From positions 848,598 to 912,597 of the forward strand of contig NZ_JAGPNL010000002.1 of the NCBI RefSeq assembly GCF_018069565.1: 64,000 nt of DNA. The letters run 5' to 3'. The translations under genes were made by a program, and so were the position numbers. The DNA is from Streptomyces tagetis. GTDB taxonomy: Bacteria; Actinomycetota; Actinomycetes; Streptomycetales; Streptomycetaceae. Numbering within the stretch: the stretch's first letter is position 1; each line of letters starts with the position of its first letter. Shown here one piece after another: positions 16,830 to 25,206 of this stretch. The notes under the pieces are model-generated. The model ran no database searches. It saw nothing but the letters and a program-made list of their open reading frames with translations, and had not been told where the DNA came from.

Positions 16830-18071
16830 TCACGCCGACTCCCGCGCCGCCGCCGGCTCCGCCGTACCGGAGAGCACCGCGACCGCGTGGGCCGCCGAGG
16901 CGAGGGTGGCGTGCCGGTGCCAGCCGCTGAAGGAGCGGCCGGAGAAATCCCGGATGCCCACCTCCTCGGCGATCCCGGCGAAGTCCCGCTCCACCCGCTC
17001 GGCCAGCCGGCTCAGCCGCAACTGCCCGACGGGGTGCAACTCGCTCACATCGGTCAGCCACAGCTCGGCCGGCCAGCGCCCGCCGCTCTGCCCCACCCCC
17101 AGCAGCACCAGATCACGGCACCACGAGGGCCGCCGGGACGAGCGCCGGGGCAGCCGCACCCGGACCGCCGCCGTCAGATCCGCGTGCACGGTCCCCCCGC
17201 CCGGACCGGGCCGCCGCCGTATGACCGGCTGGCGCAGCGGACGGGCCATCAGCATCAACCGGTGCGCCGTCACCTCCGTGTCGCAGGCACTGCGCGGCAG
17301 CCCCGGATCGACCGCGGTCAGCCGCAGCCCCGCCCCGACCCGCAGCAGCAGCGGCGCCCCCGCCGCCTGCAACCGGCGCACCATGCCCGGCACATCACAC
17401 TCGCGGGCGTCCATCACCGCCGGACGCACCGGCAGCCCCCAGTCCCGGGTGATCCGCAGATAAGCCTCCACCGCGCACTGGTCCAGCGCCTCCGGCAGCA
17501 CGTTCTCCGGAATGGCCGCCTGCCGGCGCCGGCTCGCGTCCTCCAGCCAGGTCTCCGGCAGGTGCAGCCGCCAGTTGACCGGCACGCCGTGCTCCTCGGA
17601 CACCGCCCACACGCCCACCGCCTGCTGGGCGTTCATCACCTGGCCGCGACTGGGGCAGAACCGGCGGTCGACACCGACCGAACTGTCACCGGCCTTCGGG
17701 ATCACCATCGGCCGCAGCACATAGGCACGCGCCGGGGCACTCTCCTCCACATACCGGGCCAGGGCCCGCCGCACCGGCCGCCAGTCCCACGTGGAACCGC
17801 TGATGAAATGGTGCAGGCTCTGCTCCGCCGCCTCCCCGCCGAACAGGGACGAGATGTTCCGTATCGACTTGCGGCCCTCGACGCCGAGCAGCCCCTGCAC
17901 GTACTCCGCTCCCCGGCGCCGCTGGTCGCTGCGCGGCAGGGACGCGAAGAGCACCGGCCCCAGTTCCTCCAGCACGCCCTGCCGGGACGACGCCTCAGGC
18001 GCCGGGCAGGGCGGCTCACGGTCCGTCAGGCGTCTGTGGTCCGCCGTGCGTATGCGCAGCCTGGTCTGCAT
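16830..18071 (-). CDS. IS701-transposase-like protein, probably domesticated
   Basis: A 413-residue protein of IS701 DDE-transposase ancestry, seen in VLFASLPRSDQRRRGAEYV and the block SVGVDRRFCPSRGQVMNAQQ. Active transposases carry the first catalytic Asp in a DDTGFPKKG-type motif just before SVGV; here that stretch reads LRPMVIPKAGD, so the acidic residue is gone. The second Asp position (AVMDARECD) appears retained. No terminal inverted repeats flank the gene. Full-length, catalytically altered relatives occur beside SARP genes in Streptomyces clusters (recalled, not checked). A regulatory or DNA-binding role is plausible; a freshly decayed insertion is the alternative. Confidence 0.75.
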   Translation of the reverse strand: MQTRLRIRTADHRRLTDREPPCPAPEASSRQGVLEELGPVLFASLPRSDQRRRGAEYVQGLLGVEGRKSIRNISSLFGGEAAEQSLHHFISGSTWDWRPVRRALARYVEESAPARAYVLRPMVIPKAGDSSVGVDRRFCPSRGQVMNAQQAVGVWAVSEEHGVPVNWRLHLPETWLEDASRRRQAAIPENVLPEALDQCAVEAYLRITRDWGLPVRPAVMDARECDVPGMVRRLQAAGAPLLLRVGAGLRLTAVDPGLPRSACDTEVTAHRLMLMARPLRQPVIRRRPGPGGGTVHADLTAAVRVRLPRRSSRRPSWCRDLVLLGVGQSGGRWPAELWLTDVSELHPVGQLRLSRLAERVERDFAGIAEEVGIRDFSGRSFSGWHRHATLASAAHAVAVLSGTAEPAAARESA

Positions 18072-18393
18072 CCCATCCCCCTCGCTCGATATGCCTCGCC
18101 AGCAGACTCGGAGCGGTCGTCCAAGGCAGGGCCAAGGCGCGGGAAACCCCCAGGCCGGCCCGGTACGACACCGCCCGCGCCCGGCGCCCGCCCCGGGCCG
18201 CGGAGACCCGGGGCGGCCCCGGACGGAGCCACCACCGGCGTGGACGGAGCCCGGCCCGGCGGGCCCGCCCGGCCCGGCCGCCCGAAACAGCCCGCCCGAG
18301 ACAGCCCGCCCGGTACGGCAGGCCCGCCCCGGGCCCCGCCAACGCCGGCCGCCGGCCGCGCGCCGCGCGCCGCGTCCGGGTACGGCGTACCGC

Positions 18394-18612
18394 TCACCGG
18401 CGTCCCTCCGGCGCCGCCGGCTCCCGCACCGGGACCGCCCGCCCCGGCGGCCGGCCGGGCGTGCCGCCCCGCGGCGGCGGGGGCGATGCCGCCGGGGCCG
18501 GGCGGGGCCCGCCGCAGCGGCGGCAGGCCCCGCCCGGCGGGTCCAGCTCGATCTCCAGTCCGGCCGGCACCATCAGCCAGCGCGCCGGTAGCGCCTCGTA
18601 CTCCTGCCGCAT
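18394..18612 (-). CDS. Small hypothetical protein, 72 aa
   Basis: The frame starts MRQEYEALPARWLMVPAGLE, preceded by a strong AGGAGGAGG ribosome-binding site. It contains a CRRCGG pair of cysteines and ends in a proline/arginine-rich tail. The N-terminal 35 residues look like a real, conserved-type small domain; the tail is low-complexity. It lies between the SARP gene (ending at 18853) and the IS701-like gene (starting at 18071), all on the minus strand. The flanking gaps 18072-18393 and 18613-18852 show only G+C-rich low-complexity sequence. I do not recognise the family. Confidence 0.5.
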   Translation of the reverse strand: MRQEYEALPARWLMVPAGLEIELDPPGGACRRCGGPRPAPAASPPPPRGGTPGRPPGRAVPVREPAAPEGRR

Positions 18613-18852
18613 GCCGCCTCCTCCTGCGGGGGAGCACCGCACCGACACGGGCCCCGCGCGGCGGCCAGCCTCGCCCCGGGCGGTCCAGGCCGGGTGAAGC
18701 CTCCTCCAAGCCCCACCCCGGCCCACCGGGACCACCTGGCCGCCCCGGCCCGCCCAGCCCGGCGGGACCACCCGGCCCGCCCCTCCCGCCCGACCCGAAC
18801 GGCCTGCACCTCCCGCACGGCCCGCCCGAACCACCCGCCCCACCCGCCCCGT

Positions 18853-20895
18853 TCACCCCGACGCGGTCAGTACCCCGGCCACCGAACGGCTTCCCAGATT
18901 CCCTCCGGCCCCCGGCAGGACACGCAGCTCCGCGTCGTCGGGCGAGGGCAGCGACATCCGGATCAGATCCGGCACCCGGAACAGGACGTCCGACGCCTCC
19001 ACCGGACCGGACGGACCCGTCGCCTCGGCCCGGTCCACCATCACCACCACGTGGTGGTCCAGGAGCCGGCCCACCACGGACTGCACGCCCCAGGTGTCCC
19101 CGCCCAGCAGCCCCCGCGCCCCCGCGATACCGAAGGGCGCCGCCCCGGCCGCCGCCAGCAGCGCCAGCGCCCGCCGCAGCGCCCTGGGCAGCCGGGCCAC
19201 CGCCCCGGCCGTCCGCGCCAGCACATCGCACGCCTCGTCGTGCAGCTCCGCCGCCAGATGCCCCTCGTCCACCAGCCCGCGGGCCAGATCCGGAAGCGTC
19301 CACATGGGACGGGCCGCGAACTTCTCGCCCACCGCGCGCAAGGAGAGCGGGAAGTCACCCATCAGCCGCGTCACCTCCCGCAGCATCTCCCCGCCCGGCG
19401 CCACGCGCTCGGCCCCGGCGACCCGGGTGAAGAAGACGGCCGCGTCCCCGGCCGACAACGGCCCCAGCGACAACGACCGCGCCCCCGGCAGCCCCGGCAG
19501 CCGGACCCGCGAGGTCACCAGCGCGAGACTGTGCCCGTCGGCCGGCAGCAACGGCAGCACCTGATCGGTGCCCGCGGCATCGTCCAGCAGCACCAGCAGC
19601 GCCCGCCCGGCACTGAACGACCGGAACATCCCCGCCAGTTCGTCGGTCTGACCGGGCAGGACGGCCGGATCGAACCCGCAGTCCCGCAGCAGCGCCCGCA
19701 GCACGGCCGGCCCCTGCCGCGGCCGGTCCTCGTCATCGTGCAGCCGCACGTGCAGCACCCCGTCCGGGAACCCGCCGGCCAACCGGTGCGCCCCGCGCAC
19801 GGCCAGGGCGCTCTTGCCCACCCCGGCCGGCCCCAGCACCACCACGACACGGGGACCACCGCTCTCCTCGCCCGCGAGCACGGCCAGCCGCTCCAGCTCC
19901 GGCACCCGCCCGGTGAAGTCCGGCGTGTCCAGCGGCAGCCGCCCGCGCACCGCCCCCACCCCGCCCGCCCCGCCGGCAGCACCCTCCACCCCACCCACCG
20001 AGGACACCGAGGACACCGAGGACCCGTACGAAACGGACGGCACCGCCCCCGCACCCCCCGGCGCCGCCACGGCCTCCGCCACCGCCACCGGCGCGGGCGC
20101 CGGCCCCGACGGCAGCGCCTCACTCAGCACGTCCCGCTGCAACCTCTGCAACCGCTCCGACGGTTCGATGCCCAGCTCGTCGACGAGACGGCGCCGCAGC
20201 CGCGCGAACGCCTCCAACGCCACCGCACGCTGCCCCGACCGGTGCGCGGCGAGCATCAACTGCGCGGCGAACTCCTCGTTGAGCGGATGGTCCCCGGTGA
20301 CCTGCCGCAACTCGCCCACCAGAGCACGGTGGCGCCCGAGCTGGAGATCGGCGGTGATCCGTGACTCCAGCGCGCCCAGCCGCGCATCGGCCATCTGCGC
20401 GATCTGCGCCGCGAGCAGCGGCCCGCTCTCCAGCCCCGCGAACGGCTCCCCCCGCCACAGCGCGAGCGCCTGCCGCAGCAGCGCCGCCGCACCGCGCGCG
20501 TCACCCTCGCCGAGCGCGGTCCGCGCCCGCGCCACCAGGTGCTCGAACTCCCACAGGTCCAGTTCGCCCGGCCGCAGCTCCAGCCGGTAACCCCCGGGCC
20601 CCGTACGGACCCGCTCGGACGGCGAACCGGGGCACCGCAGCGCCTTGCGGATCTGGTAGACGTACGTCTGGACGGTCTTGCGGGCCAGCCGCGGCGGCGC
20701 GAACTCCCACAGCTCCTCGATGAGGGCCGAGGTCGACACCAGACGGTTGGCGTTGAGCAGGAGCAGGGCCATCGCGCGCCGCGCCATGGGGGCGGTCGGG
20801 GTGCGGTCCTCTTCCCGCGAGCGGACCTCGAGGACGCCGAGCACCCCGATCCGCAGCGCGCCTTCGTCCGCCGCGGCGGGGGCGGTGTCGTTCAT
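18853..20895 (-). CDS. SARP-family regulator with NB-ARC domain
   Basis: A 680-residue AfsR/DnrI/RedD-type activator. The N-terminal winged helix (about residues 14-105, with PMARRAMALLLLNANRLVS and VQTYVYQIRKAL) is followed by a bacterial transcriptional activation domain (about 110-255), a Ser/Val/Gly-rich linker, and an NB-ARC ATPase domain with Walker A GPAGVGKSAL and a LLVLLDDA Walker B. There is no C-terminal TPR array, so it is a medium-length SARP. SARPs bind direct heptad repeats near -35 of cluster promoters. An in-frame start at 21162 overlaps the AraC-type stop as ATGA and would add 89 low-complexity residues. The ATG at 20895 with GGAAGGAAG is preferred. Confidence 0.9.
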   Translation of the reverse strand: MNDTAPAAADEGALRIGVLGVLEVRSREEDRTPTAPMARRAMALLLLNANRLVSTSALIEELWEFAPPRLARKTVQTYVYQIRKALRCPGSPSERVRTGPGGYRLELRPGELDLWEFEHLVARARTALGEGDARGAAALLRQALALWRGEPFAGLESGPLLAAQIAQMADARLGALESRITADLQLGRHRALVGELRQVTGDHPLNEEFAAQLMLAAHRSGQRAVALEAFARLRRRLVDELGIEPSERLQRLQRDVLSEALPSGPAPAPVAVAEAVAAPGGAGAVPSVSYGSSVSSVSSVGGVEGAAGGAGGVGAVRGRLPLDTPDFTGRVPELERLAVLAGEESGGPRVVVVLGPAGVGKSALAVRGAHRLAGGFPDGVLHVRLHDDEDRPRQGPAVLRALLRDCGFDPAVLPGQTDELAGMFRSFSAGRALLVLLDDAAGTDQVLPLLPADGHSLALVTSRVRLPGLPGARSLSLGPLSAGDAAVFFTRVAGAERVAPGGEMLREVTRLMGDFPLSLRAVGEKFAARPMWTLPDLARGLVDEGHLAAELHDEACDVLARTAGAVARLPRALRRALALLAAAGAAPFGIAGARGLLGGDTWGVQSVVGRLLDHHVVVMVDRAEATGPSGPVEASDVLFRVPDLIRMSLPSPDDAELRVLPGAGGNLGSRSVAGVLTASG
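19998..20024. repeat. Short coding repeat in SARP linker
   Basis: The 9-bp unit GAGGACACC occurs almost three times and encodes SVS repeats in the linker between the activation and NB-ARC domains. Confidence 0.6.
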
Positions 20896-21158
20896 CGCGT
20901 CTTCCTTCCCGGCCGGTGCCGCGGTCACGTCGTCCACCTCGTCGACGACGCCCCCGGCACGGTGGCCATCACGGTTCATCTCCTGCCGCGCGGCGGGCCG
21001 TTGCGCCCACCGCCCCGGCACGGACGGCTGCCCCCGCACGGGGCCGGGCACGGACGGCCCCCGTACGGGCCGTTCCCGAAGCGGCGGCTCCCGGCCCGCG
21101 GCCCGCGCACCGGCCCGCGCACCGGCCCGCCGCCGGGACGGGAGGCTCCCGGGCGCCG

Positions 21159-22103
21159 TCATGCCCGCCCCCGTTTCCTGCGGTACTCGCGCGGCGTGAT
21201 CCCGTAGCGGTCCCTGAACAGCCGGCTGAAGTGGGAGGCCCCGTACAGGCCGGCCCGTTCCCCGACGAGTGCGACCGGCAGGTGGTCCAGGGCGGGGTCG
21301 GCGAGTTCGGCACGGCAGCGGGCGAGCCGCTCGTCGCGGACCCAGCGGGCCGGGCTGATCCCGTGTTCCTGGAAGATCTTCTGGAGGTAGCGCAGCGAGA
21401 TGTTGTGCGCGCGGGCGATGCTCACCGGGCTCAGTGCGGGTTCGGCCAGCCGCTCGCGGACGTGGGCCTGGATGTGCAGCATCAGCGCCTGCCGGGCGAC
21501 CTGGGGGTCCTCGGCGACCTGCCGCATCCGTTCGGCGAAGAGCGCGGCGGTCAGTCCCGCGACGCTGCCCCCCAGGAGGTCGACGGCGGTCTCGACCTCC
21601 CTGCCGTGCCGGCCCAGTCCCCGCAGCAGCGAGGAGACCAGCGCGGCCAGTCCCTCGGTGCCGGGCCAGGGCCGGGCGGTGAGCGGTTCGGCCTCGGCGG
21701 CGGTCAGTCCGACCAGCCGGTGGCGGACCGTGACGTCGACCATGCGGAAGTTCTCCGGCATGACCACCTTGTAGGGCCGGGTGCTGTCGAAGCAGATCAG
21801 CTCGGGAGCCCGCACGCTGCCGTGCCGGCCGTCCTGGAAGACCCAGACGCCGCCGCTCAGCGGCCGGCACACCCGCAGGCAGCCGTCGGTGCGCGGGTCG
21901 ATCTGCCGGCTGGGCCGCACCAGTTCCGTGGGCCCGCCGGTGACCAGCGAGACCCGTACCCCGCCGAACTGATGGGTCCTCACCGTCGCGTCGAGCGGCT
22001 CGTCGTGGCCCCTGACGATCTGCACCCCGCCGTGACCGGCGGGCAGGGCACCGGCCGCGGCGGCGGGCCGGTGTTCGCGCTTCGGTTCGTCGAGGCGTGG
22101 CAC
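21159..22103 (-). CDS. AraC/XylS-family regulator
   Basis: A 314-residue protein with an N-terminal AraC-binding-like domain (about residues 20-190) and a C-terminal double helix-turn-helix (about 210-312). The HTH includes SPVSIARAHNISLRYLQKIFQEHG and the family signature GLYGASHFSRLFRDRYGITPREYRRK. The GTG at 22103 was chosen because GGAGGT lies seven bases upstream; a GTG at 22130 would add nine residues. It precedes the SARP gene on the same strand, separated by 263 bases or, if the longer SARP start is used, overlapping as ATGA. It is probably a cluster or stress regulator; the ligand is unknown. Confidence 0.88.
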   Translation of the reverse strand: MPRLDEPKREHRPAAAAGALPAGHGGVQIVRGHDEPLDATVRTHQFGGVRVSLVTGGPTELVRPSRQIDPRTDGCLRVCRPLSGGVWVFQDGRHGSVRAPELICFDSTRPYKVVMPENFRMVDVTVRHRLVGLTAAEAEPLTARPWPGTEGLAALVSSLLRGLGRHGREVETAVDLLGGSVAGLTAALFAERMRQVAEDPQVARQALMLHIQAHVRERLAEPALSPVSIARAHNISLRYLQKIFQEHGISPARWVRDERLARCRAELADPALDHLPVALVGERAGLYGASHFSRLFRDRYGITPREYRRKRGRA

Positions 22104-22189
22104 CGCGTCAACCTCCGTCCGTCCGTGCACCGAGGGAAGGACGGAGCGCGTCGTCGTGCGGGTGCCCCGTCACCCACCCCCATCAAAAC

Positions 22190-22207
22190 ATACCTGCATG
22201 CTGGTAT
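22190..22207. promoter_or_regulatory. TetR-type palindromic operator candidate
   Basis: ATACCTGCATGCTGGTAT is an 18-bp near-perfect palindrome (ATACC and GCATGC symmetric; the two T positions mismatch) in a short A+T-richer patch, typical in form of TetR-family operators. It sits in the 359-base gap between the divergent AraC-type and serine protease genes, 87-104 bases upstream of the AraC-type start. No TetR gene is present in the window. Confidence 0.5.
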
Positions 22208-22462
22208 CCGACTCTTATCGGAGCCTTCGATGAGTCACGGCCGCATCCCCGCGCGGCACCCCGCCCCCGCGCGGGGCCGCGCCATAACGCGCCGGTACGG
22301 GCCAGGCGTTAGTGGTCCGCGCACGGCTTCCCCCGTACGGTCATGTCCATGGCGAGAGGCCGGTGGGTCGTCTCCCGGTCTGCGTCACGGCCGCGGCCCA
22401 CGAGGCCGGGGCCGCCCCATTCCGCCCACGTCCGACCGACGTGCCTTCCGGATCGAGGAACC

Positions 22463-23179
22463 TTGCGCACACCACGGCTCGTGCCCGCTCTCGTGGCGGC
22501 AGTGATATCCGTACTCGCCCTGTTCACCCCGGCCGCGCTGGCGGCGCCGGTGCCTCCCGGCGGCCTCGGTCCGCAGCCCATCATCGGCGGGGGCAACGCC
22601 TCCAGCGGCCCGTGGGCGGCCCGGCTGTACTCGAACGGCCAGGAGACCTGCTCGGCGACGATCATCGCCCCGACCTGGATTCTCACCGCCAGACACTGTG
22701 TCAGCGGCGGCGGGCTGTCCTTCCGTATCGGCAGCCTGGACCAGTACGGCGGCGGCACCCTCGCCAACGGCGTCCAGACCTACACCCACGGCGCGGACCT
22801 GGCCCTCGTCCGCCTCGACCGTTCCGTGCCGGGGACCTACGCGAGCCTGGGCCTGCCGGGCACCGTACGGGTGGGCCAGAGCGTGCAGGTCTACGGCTGG
22901 GGCGCCACCTCCCGGTGCGGCTCCGAGATCAACTGCCAGTCCCGCTACCTGAAGGTCGCCGACGTCACGGTCACCAGCGGCTGTTCGGACGCCTACGGCG
23001 GCTCCGCGATCTGCGCCTACCGGGGCAACGGCATCACCGCCGGCGGCGACTCCGGCGGCCCGATGATGGCCAACGGCGTCCAGGTCGGCGTCGCTTCCAC
23101 CAGCGACCGCCAGACGACCACCGCCTACACCAACGTGACCGCCTACCGGTCCTGGATACAGTCCGTCGCCGGCGTCTGA
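22463..23179 (+). CDS. Secreted trypsin-like serine protease (S1)
   Basis: A 238-residue chymotrypsin-fold protease with a signal peptide (LRTPRLVPALVAAVISVLA, cleavage near ALA-AP) and a short propeptide before IIGGGNA. The catalytic triad is visible: His in LTARHC, Asp in GADLALVRLD and Ser in GGDSGGPM. Paired cysteines (CSA...RHC, CGSEINC, CSDAYGGSAIC) fit the family disulfides. The TTG at 22463, behind GAGG, gives a clean signal peptide; an ATG 40 codons upstream would place the signal internally. It is exported, probably by Sec. A strong hairpin follows at 23233-23262. Confidence 0.9.
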   Translation: MRTPRLVPALVAAVISVLALFTPAALAAPVPPGGLGPQPIIGGGNASSGPWAARLYSNGQETCSATIIAPTWILTARHCVSGGGLSFRIGSLDQYGGGTLANGVQTYTHGADLALVRLDRSVPGTYASLGLPGTVRVGQSVQVYGWGATSRCGSEINCQSRYLKVADVTVTSGCSDAYGGSAICAYRGNGITAGGDSGGPMMANGVQVGVASTSDRQTTTAYTNVTAYRSWIQSVAGV

Positions 23180-23232
23180 CCCCCACCCCCGCCCCCGCCC
23201 GTGCCCCTGCCCGCGTCTGCGCCCGGTGTCCC

Positions 23233-23262
23233 GGGGCCCTCACCGACCACGGCGAGGGCCCC
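23233..23262. terminator. Bidirectional hairpin between convergent genes
   Basis: GGGGCCCTC pairs with GAGGGCCCC across a 12-base interior that itself contains CCG/CGG. It lies between the stop codons of the plus-strand protease and the minus-strand aconitase X small subunit, where a shared terminator is expected. Confidence 0.65.
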
Positions 23263-23325
23263 GCACCCGTTGACGGCCGCCCGCCGCCCACGTTCCCTCC
23301 GGGCCGTGCCGGGCCGTCGGTGGGT

Positions 23326-23769
23326 CTAGGAGCCGGTGTGCCGTGGGTGGATGGTGAGGGTGCCGGTGTCGGCGTCGAGGGTGAGCCAGTCGCCGGTGGT
23401 GATGTGGGCGAGGGGGTCGTGGGTGGGCTCGGTGAGGGTGGGGACGCGGGTGAGGAGGGCGCCGAGGGCGGCTTTGGTGGTGAGGTTGGTGATGACCATG
23501 GCGAGGGGGGCGGTGTGGTGGAGGCGGGTGGCCTGGAAGTGGCCGGCCCAGCCGGAGGAGCCCTTCGCGCCGGGGAAGACGAGGATCTTGCCGGTGAAGC
23601 AGACGCCGCTGAGGGGGTGGCGGCGTTCGGTGATGGTGCCGGTGGCGGCGTCGATGCCGCCCCAGCCGCTGATGGTGGCGGGGGAGACGAGGGCCTGGCC
23701 GTGGACGCGGCCGGGGACGATGCCGCGGCCGTGGATGACCAGGCGCGGGGGGTGGGGTGTGGGGGTCAT
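23326..23769 (-). CDS. Aconitase X swivel domain (small subunit)
   Basis: A 147-residue protein of the DUF126/AcnX small-subunit family, with ISGWGGIDAATG, HPLSGVCFTGKILVFPGAKGSSGW and LTLDADTGTLTI. The GAKGSSGW loop carries the serine expected at the active-site interface. Together with the large subunit it forms a hydro-lyase; characterised AcnX enzymes dehydrate cis-3-hydroxy-L-proline or mevalonate 5-phosphate, so the substrate cannot be taken from family alone. Its ATG overlaps the stop of the large subunit gene as ATGA, indicating coupled translation. Confidence 0.9.
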   Translation of the reverse strand: MTPTPHPPRLVIHGRGIVPGRVHGQALVSPATISGWGGIDAATGTITERRHPLSGVCFTGKILVFPGAKGSSGWAGHFQATRLHHTAPLAMVITNLTTKAALGALLTRVPTLTEPTHDPLAHITTGDWLTLDADTGTLTIHPRHTGS

Positions 23770-25067
23770 GGGGTGTCCGCGGGGGGTGTGAGGTGGCCGG
23801 TCCAGCGGCCGGTGAGGGCGGCGTCGACGCACTCCTCGGTGGTGCCGTACCAGGCTTCGATGCCGAGGATGGCGGGGAGGTAGTGGGCTTGTTTGGCGGA
23901 GTCGGTGGCGAAGACGCGGGTGCCGGCGGGGGCGGTGCGGGACATGGCGGGGCAGGAGTCGGTCAGGAGGCGTCCGCCGGCGCGTTCGATGGTGGCGGTC
24001 CAGCCGTTGCGGTCGGCGACGGTGCGCAGGGCCAGGGGGGTCATGATCCACAGTTCGGTGTGGGGGGAGAGGGTGCGGTCTTCCAGGAGGTGGGCGATCC
24101 GGCCGATCTGGTCGAGGGAGGCGTGGGGGCAGCCCAGGAGGACGAAGTCGACGTCGGTGCTGGTGCCGAGGGAGTTGAGCTGTTCGTGGACGGCGCGGCG
24201 TTCCTCGGGTCCGTAGCGCAGGGGCGGGGGCGGGGGTGTGGTGCCGAACGCGGCCTGGAGGGTGGGGGCGTCGGGGGTGCGGCCGGGGATGTGGTACATC
24301 TCCACGCCGCCTGAGGTGGCGGCGGCGGCGCCGAAGTGTTTGAGGTCGGCGAGGCCGGCGGGGTGGAGGCTGCCGGTGATGACGGGGCGGGCTTCCTGGA
24401 CGGCGTCGCCGGTGAAGTAGCCGAGCATGCCCCATTCGTGGAAGCTGTCGATGGGGACGGTGGCCTCGATGTGGTGGGTGCCGTAGCGGTTTTCGGTGTG
24501 GTGGTTGCCCCAGCAGGGGATGCGGCCGGTGAGGGAGGCCGATCCGGTGGAGGCGCCGCCTTCGCAGTTGGTGCGGGCGCCCAGGACGGAGTTGGCGTAG
24601 ACGACGGCGGAGGATTCCATCCAGGCGATGTGTTCGCCGTAGGCGGGGACGTTGCCGGCCTGGTAGGGGGTGCAGGTGGCGAGGATGTTGACGCCCTTGG
24701 CGCTGTAGAAGGACTCGGCGTCGGCCTGGAGGCGGATGTTCTCCTCGGGGTAGGGCATGATGCCGAGCGCGTCGTCGCCGAAGCCGTGCTGGAGCTGGCA
24801 GGTGGGGACCTTCATGCGGGGGACGTCGACGGTGGTGTCGCTGTCGAGGCTGAGGACGGAGAAGGCCCTGGCCCAGCCGCCTTCGCGGACGAGGCGGGCT
24901 TTGGCGGGGGAGGGCTGGGTGTTGGTGCCGGCGACGTTGCGGGTGTCGCAGAACTCCTCGGCGCCGAGGGCGTCGGCGTAGCGGATGAGCAGGTCCATGG
25001 CGGCGGCGACGGCGTCGCCGTCGCGGCCGTCGCGCATGGCCTTGTCTTCGTCGGTCAGGGCGACCAT
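23766..25067 (-). CDS. Aconitase X catalytic domain (large subunit)
   Basis: A 433-residue DUF521/AcnX large subunit. The conserved cysteine motifs expected to hold the iron-sulfur cluster or active site are present: ATCTPYQAG, NCEGGAS and GCPHAS. It also has LDSDTTVDVPRMKVPTCQ and GVEMYHIPG. Length and motif order fit type II (two-subunit) AcnX. It is the second to last gene of a minus-strand catabolic operon, 139 bases downstream of the FAD oxidoreductase gene. The pathway has two further dehydratase types (26530-28233 and 38492-40337), so this enzyme probably acts on a distinct intermediate. Confidence 0.92.
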   Translation of the reverse strand: MVALTDEDKAMRDGRDGDAVAAAMDLLIRYADALGAEEFCDTRNVAGTNTQPSPAKARLVREGGWARAFSVLSLDSDTTVDVPRMKVPTCQLQHGFGDDALGIMPYPEENIRLQADAESFYSAKGVNILATCTPYQAGNVPAYGEHIAWMESSAVVYANSVLGARTNCEGGASTGSASLTGRIPCWGNHHTENRYGTHHIEATVPIDSFHEWGMLGYFTGDAVQEARPVITGSLHPAGLADLKHFGAAAATSGGVEMYHIPGRTPDAPTLQAAFGTTPPPPPLRYGPEERRAVHEQLNSLGTSTDVDFVLLGCPHASLDQIGRIAHLLEDRTLSPHTELWIMTPLALRTVADRNGWTATIERAGGRLLTDSCPAMSRTAPAGTRVFATDSAKQAHYLPAILGIEAWYGTTEECVDAALTGRWTGHLTPPADTP

Positions 25068-25206
25068 TCGGTGGTTCTCCTCACTGCTGTCGCGCTGGGG
25101 CCTGTGCCGTGGACGGCGTCGCGCGCGGACGGTGTGTCCCGGCCCGCCCGGGTGGGGTGTGTGCCGGGCCGCGTGGGTCCGCGGCGCGCATCCGGAAGAA
25201 CGGCCC

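Noticed and set aside
16830..18071. Active insertion sequence
   Set aside because: No terminal inverted repeats or target duplication could be seen, and the first catalytic motif is missing.
18853..21870. A single 1005-residue minus-strand open frame
   Set aside because: The part upstream of 21162 is antisense-like frame through the AraC-type gene; a normal SARP domain order begins at 20895.
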